From Eutreptiella sp. 'Long Island Sound 2002' (lineage: Eukaryota > Euglenozoa > Euglenophyceae > Eutreptiales > Eutreptiaceae), in contig OZ038383.1 of assembly GCA_964036045.1 (NCBI GenBank), positions 63,245,725 to 63,309,724 on the forward strand: 64,000 nucleotides of DNA, written 5' to 3'. Positions 1-10,791 of the stretch are shown one piece after another (position 1 is the stretch's first letter; every line of letters starts with the position of its first letter). The position numbers and the translations under genes were made by a program. The notes under the pieces are model-generated. The model was given only the letters and a program-made list of their open reading frames with translations. It was not told the origin of the DNA and did not search any database.

Positions 1-2031
1 GACAGCGGCGTTTACACCCGAGTCCCTCCGGTCCAGCCTGGGCCGCGGGGGGATAGGGACACCCCGTGGGTTCGTCAGGTATTTTTCCTTCCCCCACACA
101 GCGGCGGTTACACCCGAGTCCCCCCGGTCCAGCTCGGGCCGCGGAGGGATAGGGACGCCCCGTGGGTTCGCCAGGTATTTCTTCTTCCCCCACACAGCGG
201 CATTTACACCCGAGTCCCTCCAGTCCAAGCTTGGGCCGCGAAGGGATAGGGATGCCCCGTGGGTTCGTCAGGTATTTTTCCTTCCCCCACACAGCGGCCG
301 TTACACCCGAGTCCCTCTGGTCCAGCCTGGGCCGCGGAGGGATAGGGACGCCCCGTGGGTTCGTCAGGTATTTTTCCTTCCCCCACACAGCGGCGGTTAC
401 ACGCCAGTCCCTCCGGTCCAGCCTGGGCTGCGGGGGGATAGGGACGCCCCGTGGGTTCGTCAGGTATATTTCCTTCTCCCACACAGCGGCATTTACACCT
501 GAGTCCCTCCGGTCCAGCCTGGGCCGCGAAGGGATAGGGATGCCCCGTGGGTTCGTCAGGTATTTTTCCTTCCCCCACGCAGCGGCGGTTACACCCGAGT
601 CCCTCCTGTGCAGCCTTGGCCGCGGAGGGGTAGGGACGCCCTGTGGGTTCGTCAGGTATTTTACCTTCCCCCACACAGCGGCGGTTACACCCGAGTCCCT
701 CCTGTCCAGCTTGGGCTGCAGAGGGATAGGGACGCCCCGTGGGTTCGTCAGGTATTTTTCCTTCCCCAACACAGTGGCAGTTACACCCGAGTTCCGACGG
801 TCCAGCCTGGGCCGCGAAGGGATAGGGATGCCCCGTGGGTTCGTCAGGTATATTTCCTTCCCCCACACAGCGGCGTTTACACCCAAGTCCCTCCGGTCCA
901 GCCTGGGCCGCGGGGGGATAGGAACGCCCTGTGGGTTCGTCAAGTATTTTGCCTTTCCCCACACAGCGGCGGTTACACCCGAGTCCCTCCGGTCCAGCCT
1001 GGGCCGGGGGGGGATAGGGACACCCCGTGGGTTTGTCAGGTATTTTTCCTTCCCCCACACAGCGGCGGTTACACCCGAGTCCCTCCAGTCCAGCCTAGGC
1101 CGCGGGGGGATAGGGACGCCCTGTGGGTTCGTCAGGTATTTTTCCTTCCCCCACACAGCGGCGGTTACACCCGAGTCCCTCCGGTCCAGTCTGGGCCGCG
1201 GAGGGATAGGGACGCCCCGTTGGTTCGCCAGGTATTTTTCCTTCCCCCACACAGCGGCGTTTACACCCGAGTCCCTCCGGTCCAGCTTGGGCCGCGGGGG
1301 GATAGGGACGCCCCGTGGGTTTGTCAGGTATTTTTCCTTCCCCCACACAGCGGCGGTTACACCCGAGTCCCTCCGGTCCAGCCTGGGCCGCGGGGGGATA
1401 GGGACGCCCCGTGGGTTCGTCAGGTATTTTGCCTTCCCCCACACAGCGGCGGTTACACCCGAGTCCCCCCGGTCCAGCTTGGGCCGCGGAGGGATGGGGA
1501 CGCCCCGTGCGTTCGCCAGGTATTTCTTCTTCCCCCACACAGCGGCGGTTACACCCCAGTCCCTCCGGTCCAGCTTGGACCGCGAAGTGATAGGGACGCC
1601 CCGTGGGTTCGTCAGGAAATTTTTCCTTCCCCCACACAGCGGCGGTTACACCCGAGTCCCCCCGGTCCAGCCTGGGCCGCGCGGGGATAGGGACGCCCCG
1701 TGGGTTCGTCAGGTGTTTTGTTCTTCCCCCACACAGCGGCGGTTACACCCCAGTCCCTCCGGTCCAGCCTGGGCCGCGGGGGGATACGGACGCCCCGTGG
1801 GTTCGTCAGGTATTTTTCCTTCCCCCACACAGGGGCAGTTACACCCGAGTCCCTCCGGTCCAGCCTGGGCCGCGGGGGGATAGGGACGCCCCGTGGGTTT
1901 GTCAGGTATTTTACCTTCCCCCACACAGCGGCGGTTACACCCGAGTCCCTCCGGTCCAGCCTTGGCTGCGGAGGGATAGGGACACCCCGTGGGTTCGCCA
2001 GGTATTTTCCCTCCCCCCACACTTGGCTTTC
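1..2031. repeat. 96-bp minisatellite array, about 21 units
   Basis: The box GTGGGTTCGTCAGGTATTT recurs every 96 bp from the left window edge, with a few percent substitutions and almost no length change. Because 96 is a multiple of three, several frames on both strands stay open and translate as 32-residue repeats. This is an effect of unit length, not evidence of a gene. Each unit contains CAG/GTATTTTTCC and, about 20 bp later, a pyrimidine run ending CACACAG, which look like splice donor and acceptor sequences. The array is cut by the window start, so its true length is unknown. Confidence 0.95.
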
Positions 2032-2935
2032 GGACCATCGAGGCCCCCGCCGCTGAGGCGAGGGGGCCTCCTTCGCTTAGTGATCACTGAGGCCCCCGCC
2101 CCTGAGGCGAGGGGGCCTCTTTGGCTTTGGGACCACCAAGGTCCCCTCCGCTGAGGCGAGGGGGCCTCCTTCATTTGGGGACCACTGAGGCTTCCTCCGC
2201 TGACGCAAGGGGGCCTCCTTCGTTTTGGGACCACCGAGGCCCCCTCCGCTGAGGCGAGGGGTCCTCCTGGGCTTTCGGATCATCGAGGCCCCCTCCGCGG
2301 AGGTGAGTGGGCCTCTTTTGTTTTGGGACCATCGAAGCCCTTTCTGCTGAGGCAAGGGGGCCTCTTTCGCTTTGGGTTCACCGAGGCCCCCGCCGCTGAG
2401 GCGAGGGGGCCTTCTTCACTTTGGGACCATCGAGGCCCCCGCCGCCGAGGCGGTGGGGGCCTCTTTGGCTTTCGGACCATCGAGGCCCCCGCTGCTGAGG
2501 CGAGGGGGCCTCTTTCGTTTTGGGACCATCGAGGCCCCCGCCGCTGAAGCGAGGGGGCCTCTTTGGCTTTGAGACCACCGAGGCCCCCGCCGCTGAGGCG
2601 AGGGGGCCTCCTTCTCTTCGGGACCACTGAGGCCCCCGCCGCTGGGGCGAGGGGGCTTTTTTGGCTTTGGGACCACCGGGGCCCCCTCCGCTGAGGCGAG
2701 GGGGCCTCTTTCGCTTTTGGACACCGAGGCCCCCGCCGCTGAGGCAAGGGGGCCTCCTTCGCTGTGGGATCACCGAGGCCCCCGCCGCTGAGGCGAGGGG
2801 GCCTCTTTCGCTTTGGGACCATCGAGGCCCCCGCCGCTGAGGCGAAGGGGCCTCTTTCGCTTTGGGACCACCGAGGCCCCCCGCCGCTGAGGCGAGGGGG
2901 CCTCCTTCGCTTTGGATTCACCGAGGCGGGAGTTT
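2032..2935. repeat. ~49-bp minisatellite with a hairpin in every unit
   Basis: About 18 copies of a unit built as GAGGCCCCC-gccgctgaggcga-GGGGGCCTC plus a spacer such as TTTCGCTTTGGGACCATC. The two nine-base arms are perfect inverted repeats, so each unit can fold as a GC-rich stem-loop. Units differ by one or two bases in length (49-50 bp), so frames drift. The spacer TTTCGGACCATCGAGG abuts the end of the 96-bp array, and the two satellites meet with no unique DNA between them. Confidence 0.93.
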
Positions 2936-3439
2936 GCGTGTCCCCTCCGCAGACGTGCGGCACTGCGGATTGGGGAGACACGGCTGGAGGGTTAGAGGAT
3001 GGCCCCGCGCACGGACACCTTCGGCAGAAGTGCTGTGCGCCGGGGGAGGGGGGGGACTGGGCCACGGACCAACCCCCCGTGTTCTGCCGGCCAAACGCCG
3101 CCCAGTCGGTAGTACCTGGCGGCTAAGGGCCCACACCCGTGAGACTGCGTCCCCCTTCCCTCCGGGGGGTCGTGGACCGTGCCGGAAGTGGAGCCGGCGC
3201 TCCCCCTCGCCCCCCATTCCGTGCCCCTGGGAAGGGATCCGGCTACGTGTAGGGCGGGTGCATGCACGTAGCGCGGGCCAGGGGACAAGGGGAGGAGACG
3301 AAGAGGAGAGCCGCCGCCATGATGCTTAGCCGGACGGGTTGGGGTGAAACCTCCCTTGCGGTCGCTTTCCAGACCGTGGAGGGCCGGCGGGCACCATGGG
3401 GATGTGCCGCGGGGGCGCCCTACCGGGAGACCGCATCTC
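2936..3439. other. GC-rich unique stretch, no gene recognised
   Basis: About 500 bp of GC-rich, apparently non-repetitive DNA between the hairpin satellite and the microsatellite block. Several short ORFs overlap on both strands, but none has a recognisable domain, start context or splice border. Confidence 0.5.
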
Positions 3440-3457
3440 CTCCTCCTCCTCCTCCTC

Positions 3458-3490
<33 letters not shown>
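3440..3490. repeat. (TCC)n followed by (TG)n microsatellites
   Basis: A run of about seven TCC/CTC triplets is followed directly by about 13 TG dinucleotides. The uninterrupted TG run is a classic Z-DNA-forming tract. Confidence 0.9.
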
Positions 3491-3493
<3 letters not shown>

Positions 3494-4450
3494 GCTTGTG
3501 CGTATATCTGGTTTGGTGCTCATCACATCCTCACCCGCCCCACACACACAGGCACACGCCCACACCCATAACCAAAAAGACAGTCATACACCCCCCCGGC
3601 ACACAGAGACACACACACACCCATGCACAAACATACACATACCCTGAATGAAAGCAAACAGCCCCCCACTCGACCCATACCCACACACTGCCCGCCCACA
3701 CACCCTGATACATACCTGGACAGTGGATGTGTCACGGTTAAATGTTTAGGGGGGTGATTCTGTGTGTGTGTGTATGCGTATGGTTTGTGCGGATGCGTGT
3801 ATGTGAGTCGGTGTGTCCATGTGTAGTTGGGTGTGTGGTTGTGTGTGTTTGTGTGTGCGCGCGTGTTGGTGTGAGGTGCGGGAAGGGTGTGGGTGTGTGT
3901 GTGTAAGGCTTGTGCGTATATGTGCATGGTTTGGTGCTCCTCACATCCTCACAAACAGTCGTACATGTACCCCCCCCCCCACACACACACCCACATGCCA
4001 TTAGTGGAATCAAACCGCCCTGCCACCCCACCCACACCCATACACTGCCCAGCCACACATACGCACACACACCTGCATAGTGGATGTGTCGTGGTTAGGT
4101 GTGTGGGGCGGGATCATTGTGGGTGTGTCTATGTGTGTGTGTGTGTGTGTGTGTGTTGATTGGTTTGTGCGCGTGGGTGCGTGTTTGTGTGTGGGTGTGT
4201 ATCCATGGGTCCGTGGTTGTGTGTGTCGGTTTGTGGGTGTTGGTGTGAGGTTTGGGACGGGCTTGTGTGCGTATGTGGTCGGGTGGCCCCCACATCCTCA
4301 CACACAGCAACACACAGACGCTTGCCCGCACGTAGAAACAAACAGGAAGTCACGCATCCACCCACATGCAAGCCCAACCATACAACCATACAAAAACCCA
4401 CACAAAACCACACACCCCACACAAAGGCACACCCACACACATGTGCACAT
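3490..4450. repeat. TG/CA-rich higher-order repeat, three degenerate units of about 360-410 bp
   Basis: The phrase GGCTTGTGCGTATAT...GGTGCTC(A/C)TCACATCCTCAC starts near 3488 and 3905, with a more diverged copy near 4262. GTGGATGTGTC(A/G)(C/T)GGTTA recurs near 3723 and 4080. Each unit has a GT-rich half and then a CA-rich half, so the array can form long imperfect hairpins. ORFs in it translate to His/Thr or Cys/Val repeats and are not genes. Confidence 0.8.
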
Positions 4451-4479
4451 GTTGCCTGTAGCCAGGTTGCCTGCAGGGG

Positions 4480-4808
4480 TGTTTGGGGGGGAGGTACCCC
4501 GGGTGTTAGGACAAATGAGGGGGTGCACAAGGGTGAAATTGGTATGAATTGACGTGAATTCACGTGAAATTTGTACGAAATTCGTACGAAATTCGTACGA
4601 AGTTCGTGCAAATTCGTGCGAATTTCGTACGAATTCACGTGAATTCACAGCCGTGAATCCGCTACAGGCTTGCCGGGTTTCGGAACCTCTCGTTTTGGGC
4701 ACGGTTCGGACATGATGGATGCTTTTGGGGTGGGACCTTCATTCGATGATGCGTAACCAAGCCACGGGAGGATTTTTGGCCCTTCAAATCCCTCGGAATG
4801 AATGAATG
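4480..4808. repeat. Left terminal region of the DNA-transposon nest, with TTCGTACGAA palindrome array
   Basis: From about 4545 to 4655 the sequence is a chain of variants of AATTCGTACGAAATTCGTGCG closed by GAATTCACGTGAATTCAC. The outer part (GGGGTGTTAGGACAAATGAGGGGGTGCA) and the inner part (ACAGCCGTGAATC...CCCTCGGAATGAATG) match, in reverse complement, about 32435-32775. The pair therefore behaves as long inverted terminal repeats. Similar palindrome arrays lie at 27147-27260 and 34700-34870. Confidence 0.75.
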
Positions 4809-5399
4809 ATATGGCATTTTCCCCCAAAAACCTCAAAATTTGGGTAAATTCACGTGAAATTCACGCAATTATTCAAACGGCCACTTAACGGCCGTTCAAG
4901 AAGGGTACACAGTGGCCTGTGAGGGCTGCCGGTAACTGCACGACGTGGAGAATGACCCGAGGACAGAGCCGGTGGCCAAGAGTCGCAGTGTCGGAGTTCC
5001 ACGAGCCGCGATACCCAAGGCGGAGAGCGCACATGTCGAGGGGGGAAGTGAGGACGACTTGTACTCTGGCCTCTTAGCCATGGAGGCCGCCCGAAGTGGC
5101 GCCGGCGGCCGCCGGCGACCCCCCAGCGACGTGAAGTAGCTGATGCTGCGGACGCAGGATCTTGCGGAACTCCCCCAGGAAGAGCTGGACCAGAGAATCA
5201 CCCTCACGTGGCGTCACGTGGGGGTGATGTTGCACCTGCGCTTGACGCACTTCGGCATTGCACCCCTCGAGCTCCCCGGGCAGTGGCGCCCGGTTACTGT
5301 GCAGCATCTGCAGAAAACTGCGGAGCGGTTGCGAAAATACAAAAGAAAATACAACAAGCTGCGTGGGGTGGTGCCGGAGTGTCCCACTATCAGCGGGAG

Positions 5400-5415
5400 C
5401 AGCAGCTCAGACTCT
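5400..5415. repeat. Target-site duplication of LINE-A, left copy
   Basis: CAGCAGCTCAGACTCT is identical to 13815-13830. The left copy abuts the A-run end of LINE-A (read as T on plus) and the right copy abuts its 5' end. Confidence 0.9.
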
Positions 5416-5693
5416 TTTTTGAATGTTCTTAACCGCATCAACTTGTTCTGGGGCCCACGTCCCCCAATGAAAGTATTTACATCAACATATAAAGATATGT
5501 ACACGGCTGCTCTGATGGTTGGGTTAGATGAACGCTGATTTACCCTGTGGGGAAGGGGGGGGGTTCCGGAAGAGGCGGAGGGCTGAAGGGGTCGAGAGGA
5601 GGAGACAGAAAAACGCTGGATGGGCGGAAAAAATTCCGGATGTCCCGGGAGGCGTTGGAGTGGGGGGGGGCAGGGGCAGACGGGCCTGGGCAC
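5416..5693 (-). other. LINE-A 3' untranslated region
   Basis: About 280 bp downstream of the ORF3 stop, matching 26840-27131 of LINE-B. It ends GAACATTCAAAAAA at the target duplication. Plus-strand ORFs here are antisense shadows, including the tail of the 5143-5538 frame. Confidence 0.75.
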
Positions 5694-8600
5694 CTAGTAA
5701 GGGTGGGCCTTGAGGGGAGAGGTAGGCGTGTTTGACGGTAGCGTGCCTTGGAGCTTGGGGGTGGGAGGGGGAGAGCGGTCTTGGCGCGCTTTGGGGGCGC
5801 CCAAACGATTGTGGCCTGGTGGGTTTGTGGTGATCGATGGCGTTTTTGTGGTGGCTGTGGGCGTGAGTGCTGAGGAGGGCGGGGAATGGCCGAGGGGGGG
5901 GGGGCGTGGTGCGGATGCGCGGCTGGACGGGTTTTTGGAATTTTTTGGCGCGCGGCGAGTGGCTTTTGAGGGTCCAGAAAGCCACCAGTGCAGGACAATG
6001 GGGCTGAAAAGGGTTCCCCAGGAGAAGACGTATGCCTGGACGTGCTGGTGCAACGCTTTGCGGAAGGCCAGGCATGATACAGGGTCGAAAGGATGGTGCT
6101 GTTCGCACCTGGAACAGTGGTAGTCGTGGAGCATGTTGCTCCACTGGTACCCGTGCACATTGTAGCACCCGGACGCCAGTTTGAAAAACAGGGACGAAAA
6201 CCAGGAAGTTTTGTTGTACAGGCTGAAGCTGGGGCCGACCGCTATGTTGCTATGGGAATGCCGCGGCAACAGGTGGCGGAATTGCTGTACCTTAAACTTG
6301 TGGAGGACAGGCAGGTGGTGTACCGCCACTGAGCCCAGTGGGGGGGGGGGGAGGAGGTCCGGGGTAAAAATCAGGCTGTAAGCTGCCCATTTAGAAAAAT
6401 GGTCGCAGATTTCGTTGCCAATAAAATTGGCGTGACCTTTAATCCACATGATGTGGAGGGGGTTGGTAATGAGACGTAGGGCGCTGTGTACGGCGACGGT
6501 CCATGTGTCGTCTTGGAACGGGCTGGGCCTACGGACTTGGCATTTCTGGAGGGTGGACACCACCTGTTCGTTGTCAATCAACAAACATACTTCGTATTGG
6601 AAAAGTTCCCTGTGGATCCAGCGAATGGCTGCTACCGCCCCCCAAAACTCCGAACCCAGAGAAGAGGGATGCGGTGAGGATGGGCACAGGACTCTGGTTG
6701 TACCGTCGGGTAGAAAGGCCGTGATGGCGGCCGCATGGCCGGACTCACCGGAGGAGCCATCGGAATATAGCCACACCCGCTGTAGGCCGGGGGTGGGCGG
6801 CCTGGTTAGTGCCTCCGCAGCATCGTGGCATCCCCACTCGTCGAGAGACTTCTTCTCTAGGTAGTGTCGTGCCTGCAGAGCGAAGAGATGGCCGTGTTGG
6901 CTGATTCCCAGTGCGTGTGCGTTGTGCGGTGGCGCTGGGGGTTCGGGGATGGTCTCTTGAGGGCGCAAAAATTCAGGGACTAGCTGGAAGTGAGAGGGGC
7001 GGGAGTAGTCCAGGACGGCGTGGCATGGCATGTGCATGGTGTAGGACGTGTGGGTATCCACCGAGTAGACCCCGTCGTGGAACGAGACGTTGGCCCATTT
7101 GGAGGTGGCCTCGGTCACTCTTCCTGTGGCCTGTCCTGACTTGAACCTAACGGTTAGCTGGGTGCCAGGCGTTAGATCCCGAATAACAGTGGGTCTCCAC
7201 GGGCCTATGCTGTGGAAAGATATGCCAAGGGCATGGATGGAGTCCATAAAAGAGTATTGCACCGGGTCCGAGGCCCTCTGGTTCGAGCTAAGTAAAGACT
7301 GGACGTACGGGGGGCCAACTGACTTTGGGGCAAGGCCGCAAAGGGCCCGAAGTCCATAGTTCACGGTGGCAACGTGGACGCTGTGCGGAAGGAACTTCAT
7401 TCCCAACCCTCCCTTTGGGCGAGCCGCGAAACGGTCTTTGGGGGAGACTAGACGTGTGATGCTGCGAGACGCGACTCCCGGCAAGATAAGTGCCGGAAGA
7501 TTCTCGAGCTGGTTGGGGGAAAGAGAGTGGGTGATTAAGCGGTAGGCGAGTGCTGGGACCAGCTGAGAGTTCGTCAGTCGGACCTTCTCACTAAGTGTAA
7601 GAGGCAAGGGAGGGAGCCGGGCAAAATAACCCTGGATTTCCGCCTTGAGCATGTGAAACAGGCCCTTTGCCTGGTGGCAAGTAAAAAGATAAACCCCCAG
7701 GTATTTATAGCATGTGTGCGGGCGACCCGTTTTTTTGTTGTACGTGTGGAACTCCGAGCCCCTGGGTGTCAGAAACTCTTTTTGGGGGGCTGTGCCATTG
7801 GCGTGGATTTCGGTCTTAGACACATTCATGTCCAGTCCCCAGTCCCTGGCTGGCCCATCGAAGTAGTTGAGGCTGTTTTGGACGTAGTTGACGTCCTCAC
7901 TTCTGATCAGGATGTCGTCGATGTAGGCGTGGTGGCTAGTGCGGGCATTTGCCCGGGGGGGGGGGGGCACAGTGGCGAAAAAATGGTGGAAGAGGGAGTT
8001 GAGATAGAGAATGAAGAGTAGGGGGGAGAGGGGACATCCTTGTCGGAGGCCCCTGGTTTGGAGGTATGCGTGGGGAGTGCGGCCATTGATGATGGGGCTG
8101 TCTTGAGGGAAGGAGTATAGTTGTTTTATGAGAGAAATTGTGGAAGCAGAAAAATTGGCCCGTTCGAGGACGGTCCACAGTGTGCCATGAGGCACTGAAT
8201 TAAAGGCTTTATTGAAATCGATGAACAGCGAGTAGGTCTTCTTCGATTTTGCATAAAGGGCTTTGAGGTGATACAGATGATCAGCGCATTGGTGGCCGGG
8301 AAGGCCACCGTGCTGGATTTCTGAAATGATGTCGTGTGCAAAAGCCTGAGCGCGCAGGTGTTTGCAGGCAAAAGTGGCCAAGAGTTTGTAAATACAGTTT
8401 AAGAGGGCAATAGGACGGTAGTTTGAAGGGGAGAAAGGGTCGCCTTTTTTATAAAGCAAACATATTTTTGCGCATAGCCAGTGCGGCGGCAGCGGCGAGT
8501 GGAGGAAGCGGTTTAAAATGGAGTGGGTTCCGGACAGAGGGCCAGGACGTACTTGTTTGTTTTGTCCGGTCCCCCGGCTTTTGATGGCTTACTGTGCTTT

Positions 8601-10450
8601 AAGTGGTTCTGGAACTCCTGCCAGGTCACAGGAGGTATTTGGTCGTTCTTGGCAGAAACGGGGCATGTGGGGGAGTGGGACAGGACCTCGTCGACGAAGT
8701 CCTGGGGGGGGGCGTAATCTGGATGCGCTCCAAGATGAAGCAGGGTGTCCCCGAAAACTTTAGCTACATCCGCCGGGTCACTCAGGAGCTCTTTGGTGGC
8801 TGGATCTCTGACTACGAGAGGCTCTAGGTCTTTAGGGCAGAGGGTGCGAGCAACTGTGGTTTTCATCTGGACCCCTCGGACCAGACTACTGTGAAGCTTT
8901 CTCTTTGCTCTGGTTTCGTCCGAGGACCCTAGGGTGTTTACCACTGACTGAACTTCCGCAACGTGCTCGGGAAATGCAGGGGAAGAAGGAGGCGGGGGTG
9001 AGCGTAATAATTTCCTGAGCTTGCCGTAGCCCTCTTGGTCCTTGCGCTGCGGCTTCGGACGCGTGATTTTGTGGTACGCAGACCCAACCTGCATAAGGAG
9101 AGAATCAGTGGCGGCGATGACCTCTTCCAATGGGGCCCTGGCAGGGGCGTCCTGGAGGTCCCGGCACCAGTCGGAGATGAGCCGTATGCTGTTGGAGAAT
9201 TGTTGCTTTTCGTCACTAGAAAGCTTCCGAAAAATGCAAGGGGGGAGTGTGGGCTGAGACAAAAGGATCGGGGAGGGGCACTGGAAGACCGCAACCACTG
9301 GGTGGTGGTCAGAGATTGTGTAGTCCGTGAGGACCGAAGCATCCAGAAGGGGAAAGTGCGATACCATGCGAGGGGACGCAAAGATGTAATCCAGCCTTGC
9401 TTCGCTGTCCCAGCGGTCGCTTGGGTAGCGGGTGTACTGCCTGAGGGAGGGGTGCTCTGATCTGAAAGTGTCCACCAACCTAGATGGGAGGTACTCCACT
9501 TCCCCTGTGAGCCAGTGCCACTCATGTAGATCGACCAAGCTGTGCTGGTCAAGTTCGGGATCCAGAACGCAGTTAAAATCACCCCCCAGGATGTGATTGG
9601 GATGATCGTGGAAATAAGAAGCAAGAACTCGCTGTATGGTGTCGCGGTACGGAGCTGGGGCCCCCGTGCGCACCGGGGGGGAGTAAACTGAGAAGACGTG
9701 TAAGGGAGTTGCCTCCGGTAGGGATATTTTGGCACCACAGATAAGGCCGTCGCTGTCTCTGGGCGGGACACAGCTGGTATATCTCGCGATGCGCGGGCCT
9801 GCAATGACCGACACCCCGTGTCTGTGGCCGCAGACATTTGAGAAGACCTTAGCGCGGTCATTGCCGAAGGCGTACCGCTGTGGGAGGAGAGGGGGAGAGT
9901 TGAGCTCCTGAAGGAGTATAATGTCATACCCCTCGTTTAGGAAGTGCAAGATTGCCGCGGGTGTGTTCTGGCTCTTTGCCGTGTTGAAAGACACGACACG
10001 GATGGCCGGGATGGAGGGAAGAGAGGGGGGGGGGCGGCGCAAGCGTTTAGGTTTGAAGGGTTTGTGCACTTGGGGGGGAGGTGGGAAGGAGGGTGTCCGA
10101 ATGGAGGAATAGCGGGCACCCAGTGGGGAGTCCGGTGTCAGAAGCGTTGGTATGTGGGCAGGGGCCTCATTCTGTACTGAGGGGTCGGGTTCGCACTGCT
10201 CTAGTGCAGAAATCGGAGAGTGAAGTGCTTGTGCGTATGCTTTGGGCGAGTGGCGTAAGGCCGTATCACAGGCAGTGCGAAGAGCGGGGTGTATATCCAG
10301 GTCTGTGGAGACACTTGTGTCTGGGACCAATAGTCTCGGATTGATGTGTGCTTGCTCCACAGGGAGAATCTCCGCGATGCGAGAGACGGTGGCGGTGAGG
10401 GAGGCACCGTGCACGCCCACACGGGCGAGGACCTCTTGACACCGTCTCAT
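5694..10450 (-). pseudogene. LINE-A ORF3: endonuclease - reverse transcriptase - RNase H - zinc finger, one frameshift
   Basis: The start is the ATG at 10450, whose ATGA overlaps the ORF2 stop. The apurinic-type endonuclease lies at about 10005-9235. Visible motifs are SFNTAKSQ, QELN, GGDFNCV, RLDYIFASP and SDHHPVV, which carry the catalytic Asn, Glu, Asp and His. The frame stops at 8513. Reverse transcriptase continues in another frame from about 8530, with YRPIALLN, FIDFNKAFNSVPHG, RGLRQGCPLSPLLF and the catalytic box YIDD. RNase H follows at about 6770-6390 (YSDGSSG, SEFWGAV, LIDNEQV, GHANFIGNE), giving the D-E-D-D set. A Cys/His cluster, HCSRCEQHH, lies near 6110. The tail is Pro/Ser-rich and basic. 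The product would nick target DNA and copy the LINE RNA. The frameshift between endonuclease and RT makes this copy defective. Confidence 0.88.
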
Positions 10451-10791
10451 GTTACTGCTACTGCGGTGGCACTGACGGGCGGAAGGGGGGCAGAAAGAAT
10501 ATGGGGATGGGTAGCATTCGGTAGACTCATCAGAGTTTCCCTCAAGGGGGACCACAGGATTTTGTGGTCTGGTACACAGTGAGCACAGATTAGCCCGGTC
10601 AGGGCATACCTGGCGGTCACAGGGGTTAAGGAATTCATGTTACGTACAAGGGGAGTGGCAGAGCGATGGCCTTGCCATGCCTGAGAACACGCAATAATGG
10701 TGATGGAGGGTATCTGGGGTCTCAAAGCGAAGATCATGTCTCGTGTGCACAGAAGGGTGACGCCGAGTGTAGGTTCCTTAATTCGTCTCAT
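10447..10791 (-). CDS. LINE-A ORF2, small protein of 114 residues, unknown function
   Basis: It begins MRRIKEPT. Its ATG lies inside the last codons of ORF1 (14-nt overlap) and it ends TGA as part of ATGA, where ORF3 starts. The length and both junctions are the same in LINE-B. Sequence between the copies is conserved through most of its length, for example RPQIPSITIIAC. For the last ~190 nt a second frame, joined to ORF3, is also open and reads as Cys-rich (PCDRQVC, LCSLC). It is therefore uncertain which frame is used there. No family was recognised. Confidence 0.6.
   Translation of the reverse strand: MRRIKEPTLGVTLLCTRDMIFALRPQIPSITIIACSQAWQGHRSATPLVRNMNSLTPVTARYALTGLICAHCVPDHKILWSPLRETLMSLPNATHPHILSAPLPPVSATAVAVT

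Noticed and set aside
162-1883. A 573-codon ORF and several overlapping ORFs on both strands of the 96-bp satellite
   Set aside because: They follow from a unit length divisible by three. At least four frames are open at once, and there is no start context or domain.
2280-3065. Long minus ORFs of Arg/Pro/Gly repeats over the hairpin satellite
   Set aside because: Low-complexity translation of the ~49-bp repeat. Frames change with each length variant.
3326-4638. ORFs of His/Thr or Cys/Val repeats
   Set aside because: Translation of CA/TG microsatellite DNA.
5143-5538. 131-codon plus ORF as a complete gene
   Set aside because: Its last 40 codons are antisense LINE-A sequence created by the insertion. 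Only the part before 5415 belongs to the older gene.
8513-8530. Programmed frameshift between LINE endonuclease and RT
   Set aside because: The two copies need different shifts (LINE-B has an extra 8 nt and a TGA), and no slippery heptamer is visible. Independent decay is simpler.
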